This document shows, one piece after another, positions 12,801 through 24,490 of a stretch of 64,000 nt of DNA. This stretch comes from Pseudoscleropodium purum (taxonomy: Eukaryota; Streptophyta; Bryopsida; Hypnales; Brachytheciaceae), in assembly GCA_963969395.1 (NCBI GenBank), contig OZ017797.1, positions 27,032,001 to 27,096,000 on the forward strand, given 5' to 3'. Each line of letters opens with the position of its first letter. The stretch's first letter is position 1. The notes beneath the pieces are model-generated. The model had not been told where the DNA came from and searched no databases. It saw only the letters and a list, made by a program, of their open reading frames with translations. The translations under genes were made by a program, and so were the position numbers.

Positions 12801-14697
12801 ACTTGGTACTAGTAAGCTATAACGGCATTAAGCAAGAGTCTTAAGACCAAATTTACCATTCATGATATGCATGCATTGGGTGTTACGAGTGGTTTTTTCA
12901 AAGCTTTGTGTACTAGCGAGATTGTCAGAGCGCCATAACAGTGAGGACTGTAGGCCATGAAATGAGCATTCATTACAGTATCCAATGATGGACTGGCATC
13001 AAGCAAACTCAAAGCCCTGTACTTGTCATCCCAGTGGCATCTCCACTGCGTACTTGGCAGCTCCATCCCGTAGTTTCAAAGCAATGTCCATTCCAGCTTC
13101 ATCCCATTGTTGTGCAAGTCAAGTACACAGTGGAGATCAACACCAGTCCAAGCACAAGAGGATACAATATTACAATCCATCCAGAAATTGAGAGAGGATC
13201 AGAAAGTTCGTTACCGAGAAGATGAAGCTATAGCCCAGTTGCAAAACCTCCCCAAGGAACTGAATCCTCCGCCACATCATGTTGACGAAATCCCCGCTCA
13301 TAAACTTTTTCTCCCCAGCGAAGTCCACTCCAGGAGTCATCATCCTGAAGCAATGATCGTGAATCCCTACACATCGCTCGAACGCCTTCTGGTCCACGCA
13401 CACGATCACCACATGTTTGAGGAGAATTTCGGTCCCTTCCCCGGAACGAAAGCTTGACAGGAACATGTCGATCATGCTGGAATTCGATGCAGACCAGGCG
13501 GCGTTCAGGGAGGTGATGATCACTGTTTTGGAGAAAGGGCTTGACATGGAAGCTTGGGCTAAGACTTCCTTCAGGGGATCCGACGCTTTCGGCTCCGTTG
13601 GTTCCATGTCCTTGTGCTGCTTCCCTGCGATCTGCGGGGAACGAGGGCTTTGTGAAATTTCGCGGGTTCGATTTGTAATACGAATTAGGGTTTCATTCGT
13701 GCGGATACAAACTAGGGTTCCATTTTTGAAATTTTCTGGGGTTAGATTCGGGGTTCTGATTAAGCTATGACAGGGTGTGAATTGAGATACAGGCCGTAGA
13801 ATCACTTCACGAAATTATGAGAGTGTTACGCCGTACTTGGATTTAAGCAACTGGGGTTCCATTTGCTGTATGAAACGCGGGGTTAGTGAAATTTCTGGGG
13901 TTCGATTCGGGTTTAATAGGGTGAAGTGAAATTAAGGCTTGTATCTGACACCCTGTAAAATTTCTGGGGTTCGATTCGGTTCACAGGGTGTGAGATACAA
14001 GCCGTAAAGTCACTTCACCAATTATGGGAATAGTACTGAGGACTAGGATTTAAGGAAATCGCAGGGAGATATACAGTATTATCCTTCTTTTGCCTTACGG
14101 GATGAGTAAAAACGAAAGTTCCCTGATGATTGTTTACACAAAGAACCGAGGATCAGGGAAAAGTGTCGAACATGGAAAATCTGTGCCACAGATTGTCGCT
14201 GTTGGCAACACCCTTTGATTACAACAAACGGAGATCAATTGCCGCAAAAATTTTGAGGTTCCATAATTGTCATGAACTGCTGAATTCCTAAACTTTCATG
14301 CGTCCGTTTCGGTTTTCCAATTTCCAATTCACAGCCTCGAGCTCATGAGACACAACCCGTAAATCTACTTCCCTAAATTATTGTCTCCTACTTTGAACAA
14401 CTACTCATTCAGTTGAAACATCACCCAAATTCAGAAAACGAACTTCAATAATTCCATCTAGAACACATGCTAAAGATCAACACAAAAATGGAGAAAGAGT
14501 CGGAAAGAGCGACATACTGGAACCGCTGGGTCCTGTTGACCGCCATGACTTGTACTCAATTGGGAGAGAGCCGATTCGATCTGCGCGAACGGACTTTGGT
14601 GGTTGGAAAAATTGGGCAACGTAACTAGCAAGACTGTCACCACCACCGCAGCAACGTAGAATACGCTCACTCCATACCTCTTGAATGGAATCGCCAT
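9874..14697 (-). CDS. GT77-family nucleotide-diphospho-sugar transferase, type II membrane protein, 369 aa
   Basis: Four exons on the minus strand: 14518-14697, 13215-13631, 11497-11814 and 9874-10068, all joined in phase 0. Exon 1 encodes a short basic cytosolic tail and one hydrophobic anchor (about residues 10-28), as in Golgi glycosyltransferases. The rest matches the Nucleotid_trans (PF03407) family: a KTVIIT strand near 165-170 of the luminal domain's start region, GVDFAGEKKFM, the MMWRRIQFLG helix, then the DGD metal-binding DxD motif (residues 200-202) followed by LWFRNP. The last exon has the conserved HSNCC...KLHDL block and ends WRVPSKCDF. Family members transfer sugars (for example arabinose or xylose) to cell-wall proteins or polysaccharides. 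The donor and acceptor of this one cannot be told. Complete and intact; a Stowaway-like MITE sits in intron 3 and tandem repeats in intron 1. Confidence 0.88.
10428..10664 (+). mobile_element. Stowaway-like (Tc1/mariner) MITE in intron 3 of the GT77 gene
   Basis: The left end CTCCCTTTGTCCC and the right end read inward TTCCCTCCATCC are imperfect inverted repeats. The element is flanked by TA at 10426-10427 and 10665-10666. The sequence just inside the left end (GAAACAAGTGTCACT) is close to the grass Stowaway consensus end (CTCCCTCCGTCCC...AAGTGTC). It is 237 bp long with no coding capacity. Confidence 0.7.
13655..14060. repeat. Imperfect tandem repeats in intron 1 of the GT77 gene
   Basis: The motif TTTCTGGGGTTCGATTCGG (and a GGTTAGATTCGG variant) occurs three times, near 13733, 13895 and 13960. 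A second motif, GGGTGTGA followed by GATACA(A/G)GCCGTA and CACTTCAC, occurs near 13771 and 13986, with a weaker third relative near 14345. Together they indicate local duplication of a unit of about 75-220 bp. The GTTCGATTC core resembles a tRNA B box by chance, but no tRNA fold exists around it. Confidence 0.65.
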
Positions 14698-16919
14698 TCA
14701 CTCAATCACGCCTCGGCCAACCTTAATCTACAATAACGAGAAAAAATTATGTGGCAATTCAACAAAGGAAGAAGGCAACAGTGGTAATCACTCACACCCA
14801 CTGCAATCGCAGGCAATTGTTTGAATACATTGTTTTCTTTTTTAACACAAGTGAACAAGCGTTAGTCACTGCAAAGGAAGAGCTTGCAAAAGAAGAACTT
14901 TAGTCAAGAAAGTGAACTTGCAGAGTAAAATCTAGACAACCACTTTTTTGGCAATTTATAGATTGACTAATGATTGAAAAAGTCTAGAACTATGATCCAC
15001 CAGTCTTTTAGTGTCACTTTTTGGTGCAGTTGTAGGACTGGTATGCGTTCGGTGCACATACCTGATGTTTTGGTGAAGCAACAGATGTACACTGCTACAT
15101 TCGTGCATCTTTGAAACAAGGATCCACTTTTCAGTTAGACCCATTTTGAAATTGATTGAATGCATCCAAAATTGAGTCCTTCGTTCATAATAATTTTTAG
15201 AAATTGAATAGAATTTGGCTATAAAAAGACGACTTTGTGGGCACCAAATGTAGACTGAGCATTGTTTTTGAAATGGCGCATCCCAAAGGCCAAAGCGGCT
15301 GGACGGAAGCATCGGCAGGGTGTGTGAATCCATCTCATTCAAATCACAAGGTGCTTGATCGTTGTTTGGAAATTTACTAAGGTATGTGCAGCCAGAGTCG
15401 CCACCTGAAATGTGCACAGAGCAATCCGATTTAAAGAGACGATTTGGAGTGCACATACCTTGCAGGAAAAGCTGATTTCTTTTCGCTGTAGTCCAATTTT
15501 TATCTCCTATCTGCGAGCATCATCAGGTAACGCTTTTCAAAAGTTAGAAGAAATCGATGGAGAACACAAGCTTTGAATATTTGTAGGTCTTTCTGCTCTC
15601 GATACTTTTGCCTCAAAAATTTAAGGCAGATCCATGGAGAGTTATGGACGTATGTATGAATCTCGTAGTTCAGGGTTAGCCTTGTGGTTTTTGCCTTGAA
15701 CACCACTTCTGCAGTAGGGAACTCTGTTCTACCAAAGCATCTATTTTAAGGCTCCTCTGCCTCCTTTGTACAGTACTCTCTAGAGCAGCATGAACAAGAA
15801 AATTTGCTTCTGTACATTGAAATTTTTTAAGTCTCAAGACATACCGGCGCCTTTTGAAGTTTTGACTTCTTATTTTCCCACTGCTCTACTATCCTCTCTC
15901 TTCTGTAGTCTGCTTTGTGAAGTAATTTTAATTGAGCTCTGTTTTCTGTAATGCTTACTATCTTGGTCTCTCCTTCGCTACAAATTTGATGTCCAAAATC
16001 GTATGCAAATTTAAACCAAGGCTAGGGTAAGGGGTAGTAACCACTATTGCCTTGGAAGAGCAAACACTGAAGACACAATCCTTAAAACCTAAAATTGAGT
16101 GCATATGACATATTGGCAATTACAGTCAGTGCCATCATTCAAAGTTTTGTTCACATGTGTCCTGGGAGACGTCCTTAACCTACAAAACTCACATATTGAA
16201 AAACTGCTCCCTTCACATCAATTGCAACAACAAAATCCCATACACTGAGACAATTTTCAGGAATATTAGAATATTATTTACTTACAAATACACTCCTGGA
16301 AGTTCAGAGTACGTCCACATGCATGCTGAGAGGGAGCATGCTCAGTGAAACCAGAAGAGCAACTCTGACCCTAAGGCCGACATGGATGACAAAACATTAC
16401 CACAATTAATGACTGTTCCTAGACTCAAATGCCCTGGAAAGCTTTCTTAGTTAAAGCAAAAGAAGAACAAGAAGATCTTCTTCCTCAAGGCTACTGCACA
16501 CATAACAAAACACTACCGCAACGTCCGTTTCCAGAGATCCAAAGTCTCAACGAGCAACATGCCCTGTGAACCTCTCAACTCTGAGCAAAAACCAGAAGAC
16601 TGCTGCACTCAAGCCTCCTTACTATTCAACCTCTGGAATGACATTCTAGTTATTAAATCTCACACACTTGCGACACTGTTATTGACAGACTTGATAGAGA
16701 CTTATCACACATTCAACTACGTGACAGGTAGTGAAATAAGAGGGACTTCAAGTGGTGAGATTGCAAAGGTTATTAACTAAGACCCTAATAAGACCAAAGC
16801 TAACAAAGAGCTAGAAAGACTATTGGACTTCAGGAAAAGTCCCCTGGACTTGAGACCAAGTCACGTAGGCTTGAAACCCAGCCCGCCACGTGGACGTACT
16901 TAGATGCCCCGGTACCAAT
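14698..16919. other. Intergenic region, no certain gene
   Basis: 2.2 kb between two minus-strand genes. The right part should hold the 3' UTR of the gene ending at 16920 and the left part the GT77 promoter. A 166-codon open frame on the minus strand (14956-15456) has no methionine-led start, no recognised domain, and many cysteine, serine and histidine codons typical of chance frames. I leave it uncalled. Confidence 0.45.
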
Positions 16920-19542
16920 TTAATCATTCCACAGTTTGAAGTAACCTGGGTCTTCGGCAGGGGAGGAGTTGCGGAAGCTCGTGTCCAGGAACTGATCTTC
17001 CATTGCTTTGCCCTTGCGAAGATTCTCCAGTCTCTCCTGGCAATAGGCTTCGTCCCTTTCTTGGGCTTCCCGCACCGCGGCGTTCAGGTCGAACCCCGTA
17101 TCACCGTGGCTGCGTACGGGCTCTGTTGGAGGGTGGGCGTTTTCGTAGAAGGCCAGTTTCCCGTCCGGAGCGACGTCAATGGAGCCACGGGCCCAGTCGA
17201 CGTAACCATCGCCAGAGGAGCTGCCATAGTTGCTGCTGCCATAGTTGCCGCGTCCATAGTTGCTCCTGGTACCCCAAATACAACGTACCCCAATTAAATT
17301 AATTTTTCTACGGAGTACTAATAAAAGTTCAGTTTCAGTACTCTTACTAGTCACTCTAATTTCTACTTTCTTCCTATGACATTTTCGAGTCAGTATACTA
17401 CTACACTTACTGACACTTTACAGGGACCGATTTCGAATCGAGAAACTCCGCTGCTAGATATTCTTCAAGAGACATCGATCATGAACAGGAGGTCTACATC
17501 TAGAGGTGCCTGTGTGTTAACTATATTGCAGGCTGGTCCCGATTCTACATTCTTTCCCACTTTATGAAGTCACTCAAAACAATTTCGTTTCTAAGGCCTT
17601 CTCTAAAACAACGTTACAGAACAATATCCTGCTCAGTTCGATCTCACAGTATCGTTCCCTTTAGCACAGCTTCCCGGCCATTTGGAAATTACGATACTCA
17701 GTTTTAGGGACGTCGGTGGCTCGGTAGTTAAGAGGTCTAGGTTTAACAGCCATTTCTTGAGTGGAAAAAGAACGTAACGTAATGTCTAGAAACGACTTCA
17801 GTTCTGGTGGTGCAACACTGACATCGCTTTTTCTGTTTCCGTTCGATGATAACCAGAAAAATGTGACACAAGGGATCACAATCTCGGCTTTATAAAATGA
17901 ATTTCTACAAAGATATCAACTAAACTTGCAGACTCTAGCTCTAGAAAGAGTGGTGTCAGAGATCTCACTCAATTAAGGCTACATTGACCAAACTCAATAG
18001 ATAGTAGTCTGCTGTAAAATGGACATGTACTAGTTGTGTACTCTCTAGAGCTTTTTTTTCCACTCAAGACATGGCTTGCCGCATGTTCCGATGGCTAACA
18101 ATTTTCATTTAGAATATTCTGGCCACAAAACGGTACCTGACTTACACAAATGAAAAATTACTACATACAACGATCGTGACTATGACACAAAAAACTGACG
18201 AAAGTAGTTAAGAAGAGCTGATGGACACCGACCATGTCTCTGTCTTGCCAACTTGCTGGCTTCCAGACATCCCTCATTCCTAATCAGAGCGTGCATAAAT
18301 TAAGGCTACTAATTAGCACACATTCTACGACAAAATAGCTTCTATGACTACTACGACAAAATAGCTACTCTGATGTATCCTGGCGTCAGTGCATGTAATC
18401 CAAGAACCAAAATCCTGTTACACACCCAAACCACAACAGTTTTAGAAAATGGAATCCAGCAAAACATGCCCCTCTAATCAGCTAGTTCACAGCTCGTCGA
18501 CCTCAGTCTGGGTGTTCCAGGGAGATCGAATGAACTTGTTGACAAAAAATTTCCACCTACTAGAACAGCGAGACAGAGATAGACGAAATTCAACAAGAGG
18601 AAGTTGATCGAATTACTGAATCTCAAGCTAGAGCACTTGTTGCCATATCCTCGAAAGGAAAACCAAAACATAAAATGTACTCTCTTTACCTTCCATTCAA
18701 GACATGGCTTAAGCTTAACGCATGTTCCGATGGCTAATAATTTTGCTCTGAAATATTCTGCAGCTAGCAGGCTACAGAGAATTTGCCAGAACTTTCACTA
18801 CAATTAACACACTATCCTGCAAGTTTACACGAGTGACAAAATACTGCAACCAACGAAACTGATTATGACAAACGAAAATAAGAAGAGCCATGTCCAGCCA
18901 CGTATGTACGTCTCTCACTTACCAAGTGAACATGCTGACTCCCAAACATTCCAGAACAGAGCACACAGACAGAATGAAGACTACTAATTAGCACACATTT
19001 GGGTTTAGGGTGTTTAAATCAGTTATAACTGATAACTATGACAAACTCATCAAAATAGCTACTCTAATGTATCCATGTCAGTGCATGTAATGCAAGAACC
19101 GAAATCCTGCATGTTACAATCAAACCTTAACAGTTTTAGAAATGGAATCCAGCAGAACATGCCCAAGCGCGCAATAAGCTTCACCACTATCGTGACTCAC
19201 AGACAAGTTGTCAACCTACACTGCTTCAAAACTACTGCATGCAGTAGCTCGATCAAGAAACGAACTCAAACTTTAAGGATGGAAGAGCTACCCAGTATAG
19301 TCGTCGTGAACAGCACGAGCCTGCTGCACCAGCGCATCGACGACAGAGGCGTGAACCGGACTATCCTCTTCTTGCTGCGCAGGGTTGTTCAAGTCAATCT
19401 CCGGTCTTCGTGTCGCTGAAGCTCCAGCAACATCGCTGCTATAGACAGTGTTGCTGTAGTTCGGTGGCGTCTGGTCGAAGATGTCGACCACAATGCAAAC
19501 CTCGCCATCATCTCGGTAAGAACCACGACGTGAGGGATCCAT
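16920..19542 (-). CDS. Unknown hydrophilic protein, 198 aa, two exons
   Basis: Exon 1 is 19292-19542 and exon 2 is 16920-17265; they join in phase 2 (donor GTAGCT, acceptor TACCAG) across a 2-kb intron. I do not recognise the family. The protein is hydrophilic and rich in Asp, Glu, Arg, Asn, Gly and Ser. It starts MDPSRRGSYRDDG, has an EVCIVVDIFDQTP segment, then at the exon junction a short repeat of SNYG (SNYGRGNYGSSNYGSS, near residues 85-100), and a charged C-terminal half (REAQERDEAYCQERLENL, probably helical) ending KLWND. There is no membrane span or clear signal peptide. A TATA box and an ABRE-like ACGTGGC site upstream suggest stress or ABA control. It could be a lineage-specific stress protein; the function is unknown. 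Confidence 0.6.
18040..19170. repeat. About 450-bp direct duplication inside the intron of the unknown gene
   Basis: Copy 1 runs from about 18060 to 18480 and copy 2 from about 18690 to 19165, in the same orientation. Shared blocks come in the same order: CAAGACATGGCTT, GCATGTTCCGATGGCTAA, CTACTAATTAGCACACAT, AAAATAGCTACTCT, GTCAGTGCATGTAAT and TTTTAGAAA(A)TGGAATCCAGCA. The copies differ by many substitutions and small indels, so the duplication is not recent. Copy 1 itself contains a short repeat of CGACAAAATAGCT. Confidence 0.8.
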
Positions 19543-19676
19543 GCCTGCGCAAACGACTGATTGGATCGGAGTGCAGCACAGACACTAGCGCGGAGGGAGA
19601 TGGAAGATGAAGACCATGAAAGACGAAGCTTATGTAAGATAGAAGAAGAATGAGGGTCGGCGATTGAAGGATCGGG

Positions 19677-19900
19677 CTTTTATAGATGGGAGATCGATAA
19701 ATTTACGGGCATGTCAAGATAGATGCAGGGTGAAAATTAGTTTTGGCCCTGGCTTGGGAGAGAATTAGACACCTGAGTTTCCTGCAGTGTCGACGTTCAT
19801 GTCATGGGTGACAAAAGAATATAATGTATGCGTTGTCAATTGAAGTAATTTAATTTCAATTCTTACGCTCTTCTGAACCAGTACCTACCTGCCACGTAGC
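19677..19900 (-). promoter_or_regulatory. TATA box and ABRE-like element upstream of the unknown gene
   Basis: On the minus strand TATAAAAG occupies 19677-19684, about 135 bp before the ATG at 19542. Further upstream, 19891-19899 reads TACGTGGC on the minus strand, the core of an ABA-responsive element. Position and spacing fit a promoter; regulation by ABA is inference. Confidence 0.55.
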
Positions 19901-20713
19901 TGCCAAAATCAGGGAGAGATATAAAGTGGAGCTTTTTTTTTGTGCTAAAAGAGACAACAAGTGTGCATTAGTCTAAATTAACTGACATACATTGTTAATT
20001 AAACTTTTGACAAGCAGTTTAAATTCATATTGGTATCCATCGTGAAAATGACAAGAGTTTAAGAAATTGTTAGGAAGAATTTTTTGATCTATATAAAGAC
20101 CATACTTTAGGAGTATAGAACTATAGATTTTATATTCAACTATCTTTTTTGACATAATGAATATGTCACTATGAGTGTGTTTTAATCAACTATCTACTAT
20201 GTATAAGCTAGCGCTTAGGTGAATATATCACTTTGTATGAGCCAGTAGTAGATACTTTACTATGTTATCATTGATTTTCTAGTCATTTTCTAACTCATGT
20301 CATTGCCTTGACATGCAATATTTGAAAATAAAAGATATGTCAATGATCTACTATTGAGGGAGTAGTCTATTGACAATTAACCTTGAGAATGTTGTTCTTG
20401 TATTATTCAAAGATAACAATTTAGAGCTTCAAAATTTATGCTCTTTCAAAATGAATGAATCTAATTGTATATACAAGTGAGATTGTATAGGAACAACTTA
20501 AATCAATTTTGTTAAATAGCACTAACAAAACTGATATTGAACCCTTCCATACATTGACAATCTATGGTCTAAAACATTTTTGGCAATTTAAAAAATATAT
20601 TAGTAATGATAGATCTTTAATTATTTTTTTTGAATCATACATTTCAGTGGTGCAACAAGAGCTTGTATGTTCATAACCCCAATGAGACATACTTCTCTTA
20701 TATGTCAGTATGA
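19901..20713. other. AT-rich intergenic DNA, no gene seen
   Basis: Start of a roughly 6-kb AT-rich block. A lone GAGGGAGTA near 20357 resembles a Stowaway-type end, but no partner end was found. No coding signal. Confidence 0.5.
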
Positions 20714-21015
20714 ATAATATCCTAATTGTCATAATGGACAGCATATTACTGTTCACGAACGAATCGGATTGATTTGAGTTGATCGGTTGTTAACTTTGGA
20801 GCCCTGTAACTTTTGCAAAAAGTATCCAAATTGGGCATATGAGATGTTTTTCGGCATCTACAAAAACTGCAGATGCCGAAAAACATCTCATATGCCCAAT
20901 TTGGATACTTCTTGCAAAAGTTACAGGGCTCCAAAGTTAACAACCGATCAACCCAAATCGGTTCGATTCGTCTGTGAACAGTAATATGCTGTCCATTATG
21001 ACAACTAAGGATAAT
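20714..21015. repeat. Near-perfect 302-bp foldback (long inverted repeat)
   Basis: The left arm (20714-20859) and the right arm (20871-21015) are reverse complements over about 145 bp each with only about eight mismatches, separated by an 11-bp loop. The arms are less AT-rich than the surroundings. No clear target duplication was found, so it may be a foldback MITE or a duplicated-inverted segment. If transcribed it would form a long hairpin RNA. Confidence 0.85.
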
Positions 21016-21161
21016 ACATATTGTGGTCCATTTCAATTGTTAGACATCTACAAATAGTTACTATCTTTTAGAACTAATTGACTAACATCATTTTGAACTA
21101 CAAATAGATTTTAGAACTAATCAATTGTCTAACATCAATTCAATTTAATTCTATTCTCTCA

Positions 21162-21330
21162 CATTACAAGAAAATAAGAGTATAAACGACTCAACCACAA
21201 TGACTATAAATCTATAATCACAACAATGATTGAAGAATGACTAAAAAATGACTACAAAGTCATTTTTTAGTCATTGCTGTGCTTATAGTCATTGTGGTCA
21301 AGTCATTTATACCCTTGCTTTCTTTTAGTG
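21162..21330 (+). mobile_element. CACTA-type (En/Spm) MITE, 169 bp
   Basis: The left end reads CATTACAAGAAAA, one base from the classic plant CACTA end CACTACAAGAAAA. The right end read inward is CACTAAAAGAAAG. Both sides are flanked by TCA (21159-21161 and 21331-21333), a 3-bp target duplication as CACTA elements make. The interior is a long imperfect palindrome containing AATGACTATAA and AATGACTAAAAAATGACT on both arms. No coding capacity. Confidence 0.82.
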
Positions 21331-23187
21331 TCAAAGTTTGATCAATCATTTACAAATTCTTCTTAATCAATCCATACAAACATCAAACATCAATTTGCTT
21401 TGAAAAATTCACAGTCTAAGCATATACTATCTAAAAAGTTTTGACATGATTAAAACAAACCCTGTCTAACTAAGTAGTAATAATATTGTTTTAAAATTGA
21501 AGGTGTCATAGCTAATTCTTCCTAACATTTATGATCAATTCCACGATCACTAAATTTTGGCAATGTTTATTTATTTGATAGTGAGCCCACGTATGCAACT
21601 CCTAATCTTTTATATTATATGGTCTAGCTTGATTATAATCACTTATGATTCATTTAAATTCAATCTCAAGGGATATAATTTATTTTAATGTAGAAAATTC
21701 TTTTAGTCATTTAAACAATGAATCCAAAAATATAATTATATGTATAAAATGAGTAATTTTGAGGACAATAATAGCATTAAAAACCTAATCATATGAGTTT
21801 TTTTATTACATGTATTATAGGCTAACTAGCTAAGCTACCTAACTTTGGGAGCTTTCTAACAATAAAATTTTAATTTTAATTGGAGGGAATTTATAGAATA
21901 AAGTTTTAAAATTATGCATAGGTTTTTCAATTCTTCATATATATTGTGGAAATGTGAGTTCTTTTCTAATATGTATGTAGAACCCAACATTTTCTACATT
22001 TAATTTATTTTTAATTTGGCCTTCACCTAAATTTTTGGTTTTTTTAATTTGATATAATTTTACAAAAGCCATCTTCTAAGCCTTTCTAATGCCAATGATC
22101 CTTGCATATAATACAAGAGTTGTGTATTATGGATTGTAAGTGCTAATCTTGACATTTTCTCATTTTCAATCACTTTATATTGAATACCTGCTACAATAAT
22201 ATATACTCATGATAGATGTTCCCAAAACATCCATATATCCACTATATATATTTTTCACACCCAAAATTATATATGAGTTGCTTGTGATTTTAGAGTGTTT
22301 TTTTACACATTTTAGCATGGACTTGATCTAATAATTCTCCAATTAAAGTTTGCCTATAATTCATATGGGCAAAAATATTGTATATATAGAAGATTAATGT
22401 GAGATAAAAACTATCCAAATTATCCAATTTAAACTTTGGATGATATTGAAGGGTATAGATTTCATGATTTTAGTAAGAAACATAATATTTCCTTTGCAAC
22501 ATATGTGGGTCTCTTTATTCCTAAAAAATAAGACCTTACACCAATTCATCGAAGTGATTTGCCAAAAATGATCTACAATATGGGCAAATAGGTACATTTT
22601 TCATTTCTAGAGTAATCTTGGAAGTCATCCATTGATTACATTTTGGTCTCATATCTATAGAAGGTTGATTGTATAATTTTGGCGTAATGATTAGAAATGT
22701 AGGACAAAAATGTATTTGTTTTGACAAATTATGACTTTAAATAAATTGTATTATGTAATTATGTTTACAGTGGACACTCTCAATATAGCATATTAACTCC
22801 TAAGTCATATTGTTCCTTTGAAGGCAAAATGGGTTTTGGGCAAGTTCCTATGGACTTGATATTCATCATGATTTTTATGAATTTTTTTTTAAAAGATAAA
22901 AAAACACATTAGCTTTGTGAAAATATAATTTTTATTTCAATCAATGCCCAATAGCAAAAGTTATAGGACAAAAGGTCATTTTTCTTGGTCTTGGCAAGCA
23001 GAAATCTCTCTATACAAAATTTTTAAAATTGTTTTTCATATATTATAATTTTATCTACATAGGAAGATTTGATTCATTCCATTTGGACTTGTTATATGAA
23101 AGTTATAGACAATCTTACTTTTTGGGCAAGTAGAGCATCTTTATGAAAAAATAACTTATTGGATTCACTTTTTAATGCAATTTTTGC

Positions 23188-23505
23188 AATTTTTCAAAAA
23201 AATTATTTCATAAAGTTAATTTTGCTTGCAAATAATCTCACTTTAGTGCTTCAATCCCATCTTAAAGCTATTCATGATTTAGTTTTTCTTTCAATCTTGG
23301 ACCTACTTTTATTCAATAATTGATTTAAAAATTATTTTTCATATATTATAATTTTATATAATTTTTCAAAAAAATTGTTTCATAAAGTTAATTTTGCTTG
23401 CAAACAATCTCACTATAGTGCTTCAATCCCATCTTAAAACTATTCATGATTTAGTTTTTCTTTCAATCTTGGACCTACTTTTATTCAATAATTGATTTAA
23501 TTGCT
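23188..23505. repeat. Tandem duplication, unit about 172 bp
   Basis: AATTTTTCAAAAAAATT starts at 23188 and again at 23360. The following about 140 bp, including CATAAAGTTAATTTTGCTTG and TTCAATCTTGGACCTACTTT, are almost identical in both copies. A short AT tract with TATATTATAATTTTAT also recurs, near 23040 and 23342. The high identity indicates a fairly recent event. Confidence 0.85.
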
Positions 23506-23999
23506 TTTTATTTAGATTTTCCTAGACTTTCAACCCAATTCTTCAATAAAAGATTTTTCAAATTCTAATCCTATATATTCAAATTTTTTTGCAAATTTAT
23601 TAAAATAACAAGTCAGCATTCAAAAATTTTTTTTTTCCAAATTTGAATTCTAATATCTTCCAATTTGTATGGTAAAACTTTGTGAAGTTTTTACTATATG
23701 ATCTAAGACAATTGAAGTCACACATCCTATGACATATATATAATTATTTTGGATGAATGCAGCAAAACTTTCATTATTTAGTCATTTTTAATAGAAAAAT
23801 GGCCTTTTGACTTTAGGGATTAAAGGTAACAAGAGTTAGAGAGAAACATGAAAAGATAAAAAAATTTACTTATTAATGTTAGTACATTAAGCCCTATATG
23901 TCTAGATCCTCTTCTAGGATTGACAATTTGCAAAAAATCATTATAAAATACAATTTACAAGTACTATTTACAAGAATATTTAGGAATTGATATAAAAAT

Positions 24000-24490
24000 A
24001 AAAATAAAAGTTATAGATTATGATTTGTAAATTTCATCCATATAGTTAGATTCACTATTGCTATCACCAATATTTTTCTATAAATTTTGAAAGGAAAATT
24101 TTGAGATTCCTTCTAATTTCAATCACAAGTAAAATATTATCATTTTTATGTAAAGTTTGTTGGAATGTATTTGAAATAAGGTTCTCTTGACATGGTGAAT
24201 ATTTGAAATTTTTGTATTTTTTATGTCTATAACTTCATTTTTGCAAATCCACAATTTTGAAATTAAATCAATGAAGTTTTGGCTTAGTCAACCACTTGAC
24301 ATACCTCCATATTTTTAATTTTAGAAAAATATGTACTCTAATAACACCAAATTCTCCTATTAAATAGGACAAGAACTTGATAAAGTATCTCTACAAATGA
24401 AGATGACTTTCATCCAAATAGTAATGAGAAAGAAACAAGATAATGAATCCCTTCACCATCTATAAATTGGACATCAAAGCACTTAAAGGT
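24000..24490 (-). repeat. Dispersed repeat, copy 2 (reverse of 6.2-6.7 kb)
   Basis: Reverse-complement partner of 6170-6660. On the minus strand it carries AGAGAACCTTATTTCAAAT (about 24169-24187) and the same order of neighbouring blocks. A third, more diverged relative may lie around 39830-39930, sharing CCATATAGTTA followed by CAATATTTTTC. Confidence 0.65.

Noticed and set aside
13655..14060. Repeated GTTCGATTC resembling a tRNA B box
   Set aside because: It is part of a tandem repeat; no acceptor stem, D arm or anticodon arm can be drawn around any copy.
14956..15456. 166-codon minus-strand frame between two genes
   Set aside because: No ATG-led start, no domain, no flanking splice logic, and mixed low-quality codon content.
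20340..20370. GAGGGAGTA as a second Stowaway end
   Set aside because: No inverted partner with TA within several hundred bases.
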